Position numbers and translations under genes: made by a program. The notes beneath the pieces were generated by a model. The model saw only the letters and a list, made by a program, of their open reading frames with translations, ran no database searches and was not told the origin of the DNA. Below, in pieces: positions 33,583-42,728 of a DNA stretch of 64,000 bases; position 1 is the first letter of the stretch, and every line of letters starts with the position of its first letter. Source of the DNA: Desulfomonile tiedjei (GTDB lineage Bacteria > Desulfobacterota > Desulfomonilia > Desulfomonilales > Desulfomonilaceae); assembly GCA_016212925.1 (NCBI GenBank), contig JACRDF010000031.1, positions 1 to 64,000 of the forward strand, in the 5' to 3' direction.

Positions 33583-35874
33583 TCAGTGTGTCGCCCACGC
33601 TCTCTCGTAATTATCCAGTCTCTTGAGTAGGTTGGAGCCTATTGACAGAGGCAGTGTCGGCTCCGACGGATCTAAGATGGTTTGGCACTGCTTCAAAATG
33701 CTCGCCTGCATTGTGGCCGTGAAGGAGAACAAACCATGTAGGGAAAGTCCATCTACACCCCTGGTCAAATGGTTCCTCGCTTCCTCGTATACCTTTCTCT
33801 GGTCCTCATCGAGGGCCTTGCTAGTTTTCTGACACCGCTTTTCCTGATATTCATTAACGGATTTTATGAGTCGGAAAAAGGATACAGCGTTGGTAATCTT
33901 ACAGAGCACCCATTCCTCTACCCCGTCAGACTTAACGCTTGATGCCTGCAAAAAGGGGTTCTTATTCCATGGCACACGCTTTCTTTCAAGGGGAGTGCAC
34001 ATGGAGCACAAATTGAGATATGCCACATCGTAGATAAGGTCAGAAAGTAATATGTCGAGCTTAAGAGAGCACTTAATTGTCCAGCGTGACCGATGAGAAG
34101 GTTGGTCGTAATGCATGCCTCCCAAATAAAATATTTCAAACTCGCCATACTCTTCAATGAGGTTCAGTAGAAGTTCCTCCTCATATTCAAACAGAATCTT
34201 ACACAATGCAATCAAGTCGGCCGCAATCGGTAACGGAGGTTTCTGTTTGCCCTTCCTAAGCCTTTCGGTAGCCGCTGCCAACTGAAGAATTCTCAGCCCT
34301 GCCAGCAGCCCATGTCCGTCAGTGGGAAATGTCACGCCTTGACCCGTAGAAGTGAACGGAAAAGTAAAGATGTTTGGCAATAGATTCGTTTCGAATCGAT
34401 TGTTGCTACCTGTCCTCTCCAACAAACCGTCCCGCTTCAGTTTATAGACATAGTGCGCACGAGGAAACTCGTACCCTCCCCTTAGAAGCGATTCTAGCAA
34501 GAGATATGACTTATTCTCCTCAACTCTCGCGAACTCGTAATGCAGCACAAGAAGGGCATTGACTTTGGCTCTGTTATTATCGGGATGGATTCCGTCAAGT
34601 ACTTGATACCAACTCTTGCCTTCTCGATTCCTTCGTTTCAAATAATCCAAAAACTCATTCAAATGTGCCTGCCAGTCCCCCAGATTTGAATATTCGGGCA
34701 GCTTTGACAACTCCTTCATCTCCCCACTAATATAGTTTATCCTGCGCTCAACTATGCGCTTGAAGTTGACGGCTCTTAGTCTCGCCTCGAAGTAGTTCGA
34801 TGGAAAAGAGCCGCGCGTGGCCGAAAGATCTCGCAAGGTATCAGTGCGGGCGACGCCGACGATAGGGCATCCCAAATTATTGACCCCAGCAAGCAACTGG
34901 CGCAGCCCCCTTTTGACTTTCTGATAGCGCTGCTTATGATAGGGGAGAGCTTCCAGCCTGTCCACTCCATCCAAAACCAGAATAAACGCGTAGCCTTTTG
35001 CCATTGCATGTTCAAAAACGCGTCGTCCGATCAACTTGGGGACGATTTCAGGATCTGCCGATTCCGGTGCCTCTTCAGCCTGCATGAAGGAATACTTCAA
35101 ATACGCGACCTTTTCCCCCATATCTTTTCTTGTTTCCATGTCGGAAACCTCGGATAACCAAATGTCTAACTCCGCGCTGAGGTCAAGTCCGATTGGCTTC
35201 GGAGACCCTTCCTCCCATCGGATTGATCGTACGTCATAATACCGCAGTACTATCTTGGCTGCCTGCGCATAGACAATGTGCAACAAATCTTCAATGCTGC
35301 TGAATTCCCTGGCGAGATTAACTCTCACCCATATTACCTTGGCTTCATCAAAGATTTTGGTGTACTTGGAGATAACATGATTAAGAAAAAACGTTTTGCC
35401 GGATCCTCTTGCCCCGTACAGGACCGTGAAAGCGGCACTGGCGAGCGTTTTTAACTGCTCAGCGCGATCAACACGGTTTTTATCCAAAAAAACTTTACGA
35501 AATTTCTGTGCTGCTTGAATCAGAGAAGTGACAAGGTAGTATGTACTCTCTGGATTTTGGTTTACCCACAGAGCGTCCACCTCTCCTTGATCCTGGTGGT
35601 AGACGTATGACTCGACTAGAGCATTAGCGTTGAATCGGTCGTTCTTGCGTACTATTATATGACCCAAACGGTTGTGAACTAAGTCCCACAACAACTTCTC
35701 TTCGACAGGTCTCGCTTTGTATGTGTTGGGCTTTCCCGTGGCTATCAACCGAGCCTCAATGGGCGTCTTCCACTTTCTCTCACGTCCCAAGAAATAATTG
35801 AAGTCACGTATCGGCTTTTGAATAAGGTCCCGTATTCTACTTAACGCCAAGGCGATCTCTGATATCTCATTCAT
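33583..35874 (-). CDS. Large P-loop NTPase (AAA/STAND-like) paired with cyclase-like protein
   Basis: From the ATG at 35874 the product has 763 residues. After about 150 residues of unrecognised N-terminal domain come Walker A GARGSGKT (154-161) and Walker B ILVLDGVD (298-305), followed by GVARTDTLRD as a sensor-like segment. A winged-helix-like part (AHYVYKLKRDGLLERTGSNN) follows, then a long helical C-terminus. The order resembles ORC/STAND-type signalling ATPases. Its start overlaps the end of the cyclase-like gene by eight bases (ATGAATGA), so both are translated together. An ATG three codons earlier is equally possible. Local GC is lower than in neighbours. Confidence 0.7.
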   Translation of the reverse strand: MNEISEIALALSRIRDLIQKPIRDFNYFLGRERKWKTPIEARLIATGKPNTYKARPVEEKLLWDLVHNRLGHIIVRKNDRFNANALVESYVYHQDQGEVDALWVNQNPESTYYLVTSLIQAAQKFRKVFLDKNRVDRAEQLKTLASAAFTVLYGARGSGKTFFLNHVISKYTKIFDEAKVIWVRVNLAREFSSIEDLLHIVYAQAAKIVLRYYDVRSIRWEEGSPKPIGLDLSAELDIWLSEVSDMETRKDMGEKVAYLKYSFMQAEEAPESADPEIVPKLIGRRVFEHAMAKGYAFILVLDGVDRLEALPYHKQRYQKVKRGLRQLLAGVNNLGCPIVGVARTDTLRDLSATRGSFPSNYFEARLRAVNFKRIVERRINYISGEMKELSKLPEYSNLGDWQAHLNEFLDYLKRRNREGKSWYQVLDGIHPDNNRAKVNALLVLHYEFARVEENKSYLLLESLLRGGYEFPRAHYVYKLKRDGLLERTGSNNRFETNLLPNIFTFPFTSTGQGVTFPTDGHGLLAGLRILQLAAATERLRKGKQKPPLPIAADLIALCKILFEYEEELLLNLIEEYGEFEIFYLGGMHYDQPSHRSRWTIKCSLKLDILLSDLIYDVAYLNLCSMCTPLERKRVPWNKNPFLQASSVKSDGVEEWVLCKITNAVSFFRLIKSVNEYQEKRCQKTSKALDEDQRKVYEEARNHLTRGVDGLSLHGLFSFTATMQASILKQCQTILDPSEPTLPLSIGSNLLKRLDNYERAWATH

Positions 35875-36520
35875 CGTCCCCATCTGCCTCCTCAAGATAC
35901 CCCATAGTCTCGTACCATATCTTAGCCACCTTGAATGGACCATTTAATGAGTAGTGTTCCCATTTCTGTCTAGCTTGGTTCAGGAATTGGTTCTCTTGAT
36001 ATGGCAGCACCACAATGCCCCTTGTCATCTCGGCGTTTTTCAATTTGATTGGCTTAATTCTCAAATCATGAGCGTCTTCCATCAGCTCGTCTTTGATTTC
36101 CTTGAACTCGTATTCGGGCAAGATAACGCATGGAATAGACATTGACGATTCGTAGCTCGCCGCACGTGTTACGGGGTGTCCAACCAGTATATTATCGCCG
36201 CTGGCTATCTCACCACATGCTATGCCTCCCCGCAAAATGAGATCGCTGCTCATGAATGTGTCCATAATCAGAGCAACCTCTTCGAGGCAAGTCTTCAACG
36301 CTTCCACTTTTGATTTTTTATTATTACGCCTAAACTGATAGACGAGGAACGCGCAATCAGAAAAAGCAAAAAAAGTGTTTGGTCCTGCATGATTCTTCAA
36401 CACCCTTTCATGGGCTTTCCTCCAGCACTTCGCTAGTCTGTCATACAAATGCCGCGCATTCTCTCGCGCTGACAAATCACCGAAACCGTAAGCATCTAAG
36501 TAGACTACCCATGCCAGCAC
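35867..36520 (-). CDS. Class III nucleotidyl-cyclase-like protein
   Basis: Starting at GTG 36520 (GGAGG nine bases upstream) the product has 217 residues. The cyclase fold is visible: VVYLDAYGFGDL with the first metal Asp (residue 9), FFAFSDCAFLVY with the second metal Asp (55), LRGGIACGEI (96-105), and HPVTRAASYESS (115-124), equivalent to the N.AARL helix of adenylate/guanylate cyclases. The Lys that reads adenine is not in its usual place before the second Asp, so base choice may be unusual. It is a stand-alone domain like PycC cyclases of Pycsar defence. It is followed by the NTPase gene. Confidence 0.65.
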   Translation of the reverse strand: MLAWVVYLDAYGFGDLSARENARHLYDRLAKCWRKAHERVLKNHAGPNTFFAFSDCAFLVYQFRRNNKKSKVEALKTCLEEVALIMDTFMSSDLILRGGIACGEIASGDNILVGHPVTRAASYESSMSIPCVILPEYEFKEIKDELMEDAHDLRIKPIKLKNAEMTRGIVVLPYQENQFLNQARQKWEHYSLNGPFKVAKIWYETMGYLEEADGDDE

Positions 36521-37085
36521 TATCCCACCCCTCCTCTTAGCCAAAAATGATCCCTGAAAAACTGCGTCACTAGAATTTCGGACTGCTCCTCGGACAGTAC
36601 CAGCATCGCAGCAAGCTAGGAATTTGCATCTGGGAAATGTTTTGCCGAACCATTACAGGAAAAGGGAGAACCACAGAGGAACTCTTTGCCGGACCCACTA
36701 CCACCAGCTTCTTCGAGCGGGTTAGGCGTGCGTTCACTTGTGCTGTGAATTGAAGCGACCGCCGTGGCCTGAAAGGAGGCAGTACCGCCCCCATGGAAAG
36801 CCACATTTTACCCTAGTGGGTAAGCATACTCCTCCCCTGTTCAGCCAGTCAACCATAATCTTTGGCCCTGACGGTTCGTTTTCGCAAACTTTGTTTGACA
36901 GTAGCGGGCAAACGGCAAGACTAAGGCCAAACCGACGACATGCCTGCTCGTATCGCAGCGCGCCTTTGCGGCCGTTCCGGAGCCACCATACCTATCTATG
37001 CTCAGTAAAGGGCTTCCGGCCCGACTTTCTGAGACGAAGCATGCGACGTAACGCGGTCCGTAGTACGTGCGGCTCGGCCTGGCCG
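36521..37085. other. Upstream region of the cyclase/NTPase operon
   Basis: No convincing gene in 565 bases. On the minus strand TTGACT (36852-36847) and TATGCT (36828-36823), spaced 18, form a possible promoter about 300 bases before the cyclase-like gene. A 78-codon frame at 36570-36806 follows it but has neither a ribosome binding site nor protein-like composition. Confidence 0.3.
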
Positions 37086-37835
37086 TCAGGACGCTGCAAG
37101 CTTGGCAATCTGCTCCTGAACATCTTTTTGCTGGAAGTGGTCCGGGTCGTGAAGATATTGCTTGATGGTTTCCCACTCAACTCTGTGCATGATGCCTTCG
37201 AGCAATGGGAGGCCCGTGGTCTTGAACTGAATTAGGCTGAGGAGGTCTATCCCCGCTGAAGCGGCCGCTTCCATTCCTCCCTGTTCGCGGTCCAGGACTA
37301 CCAAAACCTTCCGGCATTCAACGTCTGCGAGACCTCTCCGATGAACCTCGTGTCTGACTTGCTCCATAGCGATGAGCTTGCTGTCGAACCTAGTTACCAG
37401 GTCGTCCACGAGGGCAATTCTGTCGCGAGACTGCATTTCCCCTTCCAGAAGGGCATGTTCACCGTAACTGGTTATGGCTTCTTTGAAGGAGGCCAGGGAT
37501 TTCACGTTTTCCATCTTTCTCGTGAATCCGGCCGGGATGCCTCCGGCCAAGGCCATGCCTGCCGCGATGGGAACTCCGGCCATGGCAATGCCGATGACTC
37601 TGGTTATTTCCGGCGCTTCTTCTTTGACCATTCTGCACATGGCCTTGCACACCTTTTCGAATACCGCGGGAAAAGACGCCAAAGGTCTTAGCTGGATGTA
37701 CAAGGGGCTGTACAGTCCGGAAATCAATGTCCAACCCTGGGGACGGTCACGATAGAAGGTTCGTATCATGCGGTTTTCGTATAGAAGCCCGAGAACTTCC
37801 TTCGCCAGAGCCTTTTTTTCTTCCTTCCAAGGCAT
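37086..37835 (-). CDS. Orotate phosphoribosyltransferase-like protein
   Basis: A 249-residue type I phosphoribosyltransferase from the ATG at 37835 (AAAGG seven bases upstream). The PRPP motif is RIALVDDLVTRFDSK (about residue 135), preceded by GIAMAGVPIAAGMAL and the flexible loop FTRKMENVKSLASF. The start (LLYENRMIRTFYRDRPQGWTLISG) and the ligand loop LYSPLYIQLRP resemble PyrE. Extra C-terminal residues (EGIMHRVEWETIKQYLHDPD) are not in short PyrE. It would make OMP in pyrimidine synthesis or act on a related base. No other pyr gene is adjacent. Confidence 0.75.
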   Translation of the reverse strand: MPWKEEKKALAKEVLGLLYENRMIRTFYRDRPQGWTLISGLYSPLYIQLRPLASFPAVFEKVCKAMCRMVKEEAPEITRVIGIAMAGVPIAAGMALAGGIPAGFTRKMENVKSLASFKEAITSYGEHALLEGEMQSRDRIALVDDLVTRFDSKLIAMEQVRHEVHRRGLADVECRKVLVVLDREQGGMEAAASAGIDLLSLIQFKTTGLPLLEGIMHRVEWETIKQYLHDPDHFQQKDVQEQIAKLAAS

Positions 37836-38085
37836 TTTTCGACCTTTCAGCATGCAGCCTTAAGTTCAGATGCTACCGGCGTGACACCGGTTTTATTGGT
37901 TGATGGATCAACGAACGGTCCCGCAAAAGCTTCACCTTGTCAAGCGATAAGTCGAAAACCATTTCACCGCCGAGAACGCCGCCTCGGCGGCTTCCATCCC
38001 AGGCCGCAGGTTGACTAAGGTCTTTGGCTATTGTAGTTTGAGAGATTCCGACCTCGAAGTTAAATCAAGAATGGGGAAGTTTTCC

Positions 38086-39672
38086 ATGCTTGAAGGGAAG
38101 AATATTCTCATAATTGGCGCAAGGGCCGGCGGGTACGGCGCTTCTATTGCGAAGGCCGCCTTGGAAGCAGGAGCGCAGGTCTACGGCACCTCGCTGAGCC
38201 CGCAGGACCCGAAGGAACAGGCTTTCTTCAACGACCTGGGGATTACTCTGATAGACATCCCATTGCGATACTCTTTCGATCAGCGACAAACAGTCTTCAA
38301 CGATCTTTCGCAAATTGAAGCCTGGCTCCGAGAGCGAGGTGTAACCCGTCTCGACGCGATCGTTCATACCGTTGCCGGTGGTTTTCCTCGTCAGCCTGCG
38401 GTAATGAAGGCTGTGGGAGACATCCTCAAAGGCAAACAGACTTTTTCGGACATGGCCACCGCGGTCCGCAGAGACGTCTATTACGTGAACGCAATCTCCT
38501 TCCAGGATACGGTCAACGGCCTGGCGGGTTTGAGCGACGACGCAACCCAATTTGTCGCGCTCACTTACCGAGGAGATCTGCCGTATTTCATCTCTCAGAC
38601 CAAGAAATGCCTCGAACAAATTGCGGTGCGCCTAGCTCGACACGGCAAGCGGACCCTTTTGGCCGCACTGCCCGAAGCTTGGACGCAGTCCTCCCAGTTT
38701 TTCACCGGAATAGAAATCGCGGTTCTGCACAATTACATCGAGCATTTGCAGGGCCGAACTTCGGTTTCCGATGACCTGGCTCCGGAATTTTCGAGGCTTG
38801 AGAATTCTCTGGCCGCGGTTGAGGGACTACCGCAGTTAGTAGAGGATCTGGATGTTTTTCGCCGAGACCAATGGACCGGGGTAAAGGATTCATCGGATGT
38901 GGCCGATCTTTCCAACATGGTGCATGAATTGTTCGTTCGGTTGCGAAGAGATGGGACTTTTCCCGTCCTGAGGCGCGCGGTGGAAATCATCTCGGATTTT
39001 GTCAGAGACGCGTCCGGCGTTATCCTGGTCAGAGAACTTCTTGACGCGGGCCGATATCAGCCGGGCGATGTCCGACAAGTGTACTACGCAGATCTTCTCG
39101 GACAGTCGGAAATAGGGCTCGCGGCGCGCAGACAGAAAAAGCCTACCGCGGAGCCGACACATCGGGAATGGAGCGACTTTGACAAGGATGAAATTCGAAA
39201 AACGCTGAACATGTACGGCCCGAGTTTCCTGTTTTTGGACCGAGTCGTGATGGAGATGGGCGACCTGAGAGACGGCATGATAGGGTTCGGGAGTTTCACC
39301 GTACCGACGCCCGAAGAAAACCCCATAATGAAAGACCATTTCGTCGACATGCCGTTGTTTGGGGGTCATCTCCAGATGGAAGCGGTCGCTCAGTTCGGCA
39401 CATTCATGCTGCTCAAGCTCCTCCAAGGCAAAAAGGTACTGCCGATTCTTACCGGTACGGAATTTCCGGACCTCAACACCATGGCCCCGCCGGGGGAAAA
39501 ACTGCGAATGCAGGGCACAATCCGCGTTAGAGAGAAAAGAAACCTCACCTTGGAAGCGTGGATAGAGAACCGATTCGCGCGCTCCAAAGGGACAATTCGA
39601 GGTATGCTCCTCAGCGAGCGCGTTGTCCGGAAGATGATGTCTTCTTTCAGCTCCCCAGACACTGAAGATTAA
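38086..39672 (+). CDS. Enoyl-reductase-like SDR domain fused to hot-dog (FabZ-like) domain
   Basis: From the ATG at 38086 (GGGGAAG upstream) the product has 528 residues. The first half is a FabI-like reductase: nucleotide loop GARAGGYGASIAKAALEAGA, and YFISQTKK giving a Tyr-x6-Lys catalytic pair as in FabI. The second half, from about residue 385, is a hot-dog domain with PSFLFLDRVVMEMGDL and KDHFVDMPLFGGHLQMEAVAQFG, matching FabA/FabZ (His and the Glu/Gln helix). The two activities are the last two steps of a fatty-acid elongation cycle. A separate substrate carrier, such as a specialised acyl chain, is possible. A TTG start at 38011 is less likely. Confidence 0.72.
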   Translation: MLEGKNILIIGARAGGYGASIAKAALEAGAQVYGTSLSPQDPKEQAFFNDLGITLIDIPLRYSFDQRQTVFNDLSQIEAWLRERGVTRLDAIVHTVAGGFPRQPAVMKAVGDILKGKQTFSDMATAVRRDVYYVNAISFQDTVNGLAGLSDDATQFVALTYRGDLPYFISQTKKCLEQIAVRLARHGKRTLLAALPEAWTQSSQFFTGIEIAVLHNYIEHLQGRTSVSDDLAPEFSRLENSLAAVEGLPQLVEDLDVFRRDQWTGVKDSSDVADLSNMVHELFVRLRRDGTFPVLRRAVEIISDFVRDASGVILVRELLDAGRYQPGDVRQVYYADLLGQSEIGLAARRQKKPTAEPTHREWSDFDKDEIRKTLNMYGPSFLFLDRVVMEMGDLRDGMIGFGSFTVPTPEENPIMKDHFVDMPLFGGHLQMEAVAQFGTFMLLKLLQGKKVLPILTGTEFPDLNTMAPPGEKLRMQGTIRVREKRNLTLEAWIENRFARSKGTIRGMLLSERVVRKMMSSFSSPDTED

Positions 39673-40226
39673 GAACAAGAATCTAGTGCCCAGTCCGATA
39701 TGGCACGGATGAGCCAGCAGGCAGGTCCGCCGCACCAAATCTGCTGGCCATTTTCATTATTCTTGGTGGCGCATGCCCCATGGAGTTGCTATGACGCGGG
39801 GTGGCCCGGACGCCACGCGTCCGGGTCGCGAAGCGACAAGAGGTGATTTTCGGGATCCGATTCAGCCCACCACCCATAGTTGAAGAGGTCACTGCGCGCA
39901 CAACAGCCCCTCTTGTTCCTTCGGAACCTGGAGGCAGTAGCCTCCGGACCACCCAGCGTAACTCAATTCCTCGGCGATGATGAATTCTGACACAGTTCCA
40001 GGTGCCCGCCTCCCTAAAAATGAGATCGTTTCAGGCCTTCTGCAAATATCCATTCTTCATTTGAATATTTTCGAATAAATCCTATTATCATCCGAAAGGT
40101 GCTCCTGCCACTCTGGTTGGCGTCGAGGTGGAGCACTATATTATCTTTGTATGGACCCGGTTCCGTTGGAACTCCTGGGGGTTTGGGCCCTTATAGAGGG
40201 ATCGAGGTCCCATTGGTGACCATGCC
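39673..40226. repeat. Intergenic region with repeat hairpins
   Basis: GCCAGCAG (39713-39720) and CTGCTGGC (39741-39748), followed by TTTTC, may end the preceding gene. CCCGGACGC/GCGTCCGGG (39805-39825) and GGAGGCAGTAGCCTCC (39930-39945) are repeat hairpins; the latter is the inverse of 11768-11783. No gene is recognised. Confidence 0.55.
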
Positions 40227-41291
40227 ATGAACTCGCTGCGCTCCGATTTATGCAGGTCAGCGGAAAAGCTGGAAGAAATGGAGCGGGTTCTTGAAGGCGC
40301 GGGTAAACGCCGAGTATTGCTGCTATGCCACAACAATCCTGATCCTGATACCATTGCCGGCGCAAACGGAATGAGTTTTCTGCTGAACAAGAAGTTTAAC
40401 GTGCGTTCGGTGATAGGCTACGGCGGGGTGGTGACTCGCGCGGAAAACAAGGCAATGATCCAGCGATTGCGCATCAAGACGTCACGGTTGACTCGGCTGG
40501 ACCCTTCGCAATATTTCGGCGTGGCTTTGATAGACGCTCAGCCCGGCACGGGAAATAGCCTGATGGACGGGAAAGGCGAACGCCCGCTCATCGTAATCGA
40601 TCATCATCCTCTGAGGAAACACTCCTTGAAGGCCCACGTGCATGACATCCGCCCCAACTACGGCGCTACGTCCACCATCGTAACCGAGTATATTGCAGCC
40701 GCCGGGTTGGTGCCTTCCCGGTCGGTGGCCAATGGACTCCTCTACGGGATCAAGACCGACACCAACGCGCTGGGAAGGGGCGCGAGCAAACAAGATTTTA
40801 ACGCATTCATTTATCTCTCGCCTCTGACTAATCCTCGAGTCCTCGGCTGGATAGAGAAGCCTACTCTGTCGCCGGAGTACTTTGTGGATTACCAACGAGG
40901 CCTGGCGCGAACACTCCTTTATCGGGACGTGGCCGTGTCATATCTTGGGAAAATACTCTCGGAGGCCATAATCCCAGAGCTTGCCGATCTGTTGCTTAGA
41001 ATAGAGGGTATCAGTTGGTCTTTGTGTATGGGAGAGAACAAGAACTCGATGATTATCTCGGCGAGATCCAGTTCGCGGACCAAGAAGGCCGGGGTGGTCC
41101 TGCGCAGGCTCATAGGAACGTCAGGGTCCGCAGGCGGACATCGGGAAATGGCCGGCGGCCAAGTTCCGCTCGGGGGCATGCCGGCAGCGGAAAGGCAGGA
41201 CCTCCCGCGAAGGTTGATCAATAGGTTCCTTAAGCTGCTGGACCGGGACGGAGTTACACCGAAGCTTATGGTGGAGTCTCCCGAGACGTGA
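40227..41291 (+). CDS. DHH/DHHA1-family phosphoesterase (NrnA/cyclic-dinucleotide type)
   Basis: The 354-residue product has DHH motifs: HNNPDPDTIAGA (metal-binding DPD), LIDAQPG (Asp), VIDHHPLRK (the DHH), DIRPNYGATST, and a DHHA1 end with GTSGSAGGHREMAGGQ (GGH motif). These enzymes cleave short RNA oligomers, pAp or cyclic dinucleotides in the cytoplasm with Mn. Length fits the NrnA type, without membrane or CBS parts. The 3' end overlaps the convergent dehydrogenase gene by 26 bases. Substrate cannot be told from sequence. Confidence 0.87.
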   Translation: MNSLRSDLCRSAEKLEEMERVLEGAGKRRVLLLCHNNPDPDTIAGANGMSFLLNKKFNVRSVIGYGGVVTRAENKAMIQRLRIKTSRLTRLDPSQYFGVALIDAQPGTGNSLMDGKGERPLIVIDHHPLRKHSLKAHVHDIRPNYGATSTIVTEYIAAAGLVPSRSVANGLLYGIKTDTNALGRGASKQDFNAFIYLSPLTNPRVLGWIEKPTLSPEYFVDYQRGLARTLLYRDVAVSYLGKILSEAIIPELADLLLRIEGISWSLCMGENKNSMIISARSSSRTKKAGVVLRRLIGTSGSAGGHREMAGGQVPLGGMPAAERQDLPRRLINRFLKLLDRDGVTPKLMVESPET

Positions 41292-42258
41292 CCTGCTCGG
41301 CTGGAAGGTCGTCTTTGTTCACGCAGTATAGAGGCATCTTCCCTTCCTTGAACTTCAGGATGTTTTCAGCAAGGACTCGGCTTATACCCTCGTAATTCTG
41401 GCGGGTTGCACCAGCCACGTGCGGAGTTGCAAATACGTTTTCCATCGAGAGGAATGGATGATTAGGGTCTACAGGCTCTTGGCAATAAACGTCCAGGCCG
41501 GCCCCCGCAATTAACCCTTGCTGCAAAGCTTCCAGCAAGTCCTGTTCATTCACCACCGGGCCTCTGGAGACATTGACTAAAAACGCGGTGGGCTTCATTG
41601 CCTTGAACAGGTCCTTTTCAAAAATCCCCCTTGTTTGGTCGTTCAGGGATATGGTGGAAATGACAAAGTCAGCTTGAGAAGCCATCCTACAAAGATCAGG
41701 AAGCCCTCCTGCCTCTGTCAGACCGATTTCCTGTTCAACATCGGGATTGGGGCTTCGGCGAATGGCTTCAACTGTCATTCCCAGAGAGGTCAGCTTGCGG
41801 ACAAGCGCTTTCCCTACCATGCCCAGGCCGACAACAAGTGCCCTTTGCCCGAGAAGCGCGTCACCGAGCGGCGCGCCCCACCTGCCTTCGTCGAACGCCC
41901 TAAAGCACTGATGGATTCGTCGCGCCAATCCGAACATGAGAAAGACAGCATGTTCCGCTGTGGAATCGGCATTAGCCGTAACATCGGCAGGGACATTGCA
42001 AACCAGAATGCCCCGGGATGTTGCGGCAGGGATGTCCACACCCTCCAAACCGACTCCCCATTGATGAATCAGCGTGGCGCCGGTTGTCCGTATCAATTCA
42101 GGTTCAAGGCGATGCATGAGAGGGATAATGACATGGACCTCTCGTCCCTTTTCGATCAGATGCCGCGGGGGGCACGCGATGATCTCGTCGTCCGGCAGAA
42201 GGGATTTGAGCATCTTCGGCGCTTCCGGAAAAGTCTCTCCACAGAATAGGATCTTCAA
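41266..42258 (-). CDS. D-isomer-specific 2-hydroxyacid dehydrogenase
   Basis: The start is TTG at 42258, seven bases after AAAGG (LKILFCGETF); longer in-frame starts have no ribosome binding site. The 330-residue NAD-dependent enzyme has the Rossmann loop GLGMVGKALV, catalytic Arg in NVSRGPVVNE, Glu near GAGLDVYCQEP, and His in ATPHVAGATR. It would reduce a 2-keto acid such as glyoxylate, hydroxypyruvate or phosphoglycerate analogue. SerA-type ACT domains are absent. It lies 32 bases after a small secreted-protein gene, so both may share a transcript. Confidence 0.9.
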   Translation of the reverse strand: MKILFCGETFPEAPKMLKSLLPDDEIIACPPRHLIEKGREVHVIIPLMHRLEPELIRTTGATLIHQWGVGLEGVDIPAATSRGILVCNVPADVTANADSTAEHAVFLMFGLARRIHQCFRAFDEGRWGAPLGDALLGQRALVVGLGMVGKALVRKLTSLGMTVEAIRRSPNPDVEQEIGLTEAGGLPDLCRMASQADFVISTISLNDQTRGIFEKDLFKAMKPTAFLVNVSRGPVVNEQDLLEALQQGLIAGAGLDVYCQEPVDPNHPFLSMENVFATPHVAGATRQNYEGISRVLAENILKFKEGKMPLYCVNKDDLPAEQVTSRETPP

Positions 42259-42290
42259 TGTTAGGCCTTTGCTTTTCTTGGGTGATCGGT

Positions 42291-42728
42291 CTAGAAGGCG
42301 CCGACGACCTTGAATTCTATTCCCGGCCGGCCGTCCACAGGGCAGATGTTCTGCTCCAGATACGCGGTGATCGGAAATAGAGGACAAGTGTTGCCCGGCA
42401 CAAGGAACTTGGGCAACTCCAGCCCGAGCAGATCGGATTGGCCGGTGCCGTACTGGCGAGCGAGAAGTGGTTCACCATGTACCGGCAGTTTTGGATCTAC
42501 GGGAATCTTTATGTTGCGTATCTGCCGGTTGCGTTCGCAAACAACAATAATGTTCTGTATATTTCGGGCCTCCTCGGAGGGGTCGGCCCCCTGAATGAAA
42601 CGCTCCCGGTACCCGCAAGATCGGCAGAGGAACTCCAGGATTTCGCCTTCGGCCGGCACTTGGGCAGGGAACAGCACGAGCGCGGCCAACCCGAGGAAAA
42701 ATGTTAGGTGTGCTCTGCCTATCGCCAT
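42291..42728 (-). CDS. Small exported protein with CxxC motif, hypothetical
   Basis: Start ATG at 42728, with GGGAGG seven bases upstream. The 145-residue product has a signal peptide (MAIGRAHLTFFLGLAALVLF, cleaved near VPA-EGE), then EFLCRSCGYRERF, a CxxC zinc-ribbon-like knuckle, and Cys residues in IVVCER, NTCPLF and NICPVD. The Cys count suggests disulfides or metal binding in the periplasm. No family is recognised. It precedes the dehydrogenase gene on the same strand. Confidence 0.62.
   Translation of the reverse strand: MAIGRAHLTFFLGLAALVLFPAQVPAEGEILEFLCRSCGYRERFIQGADPSEEARNIQNIIVVCERNRQIRNIKIPVDPKLPVHGEPLLARQYGTGQSDLLGLELPKFLVPGNTCPLFPITAYLEQNICPVDGRPGIEFKVVGAF

Noticed and set aside
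36570-36806. 78-codon minus-strand frame upstream of the cyclase-like gene
   Set aside because: No ribosome binding site, no recognisable composition, and a higher GC than the operon it would precede.
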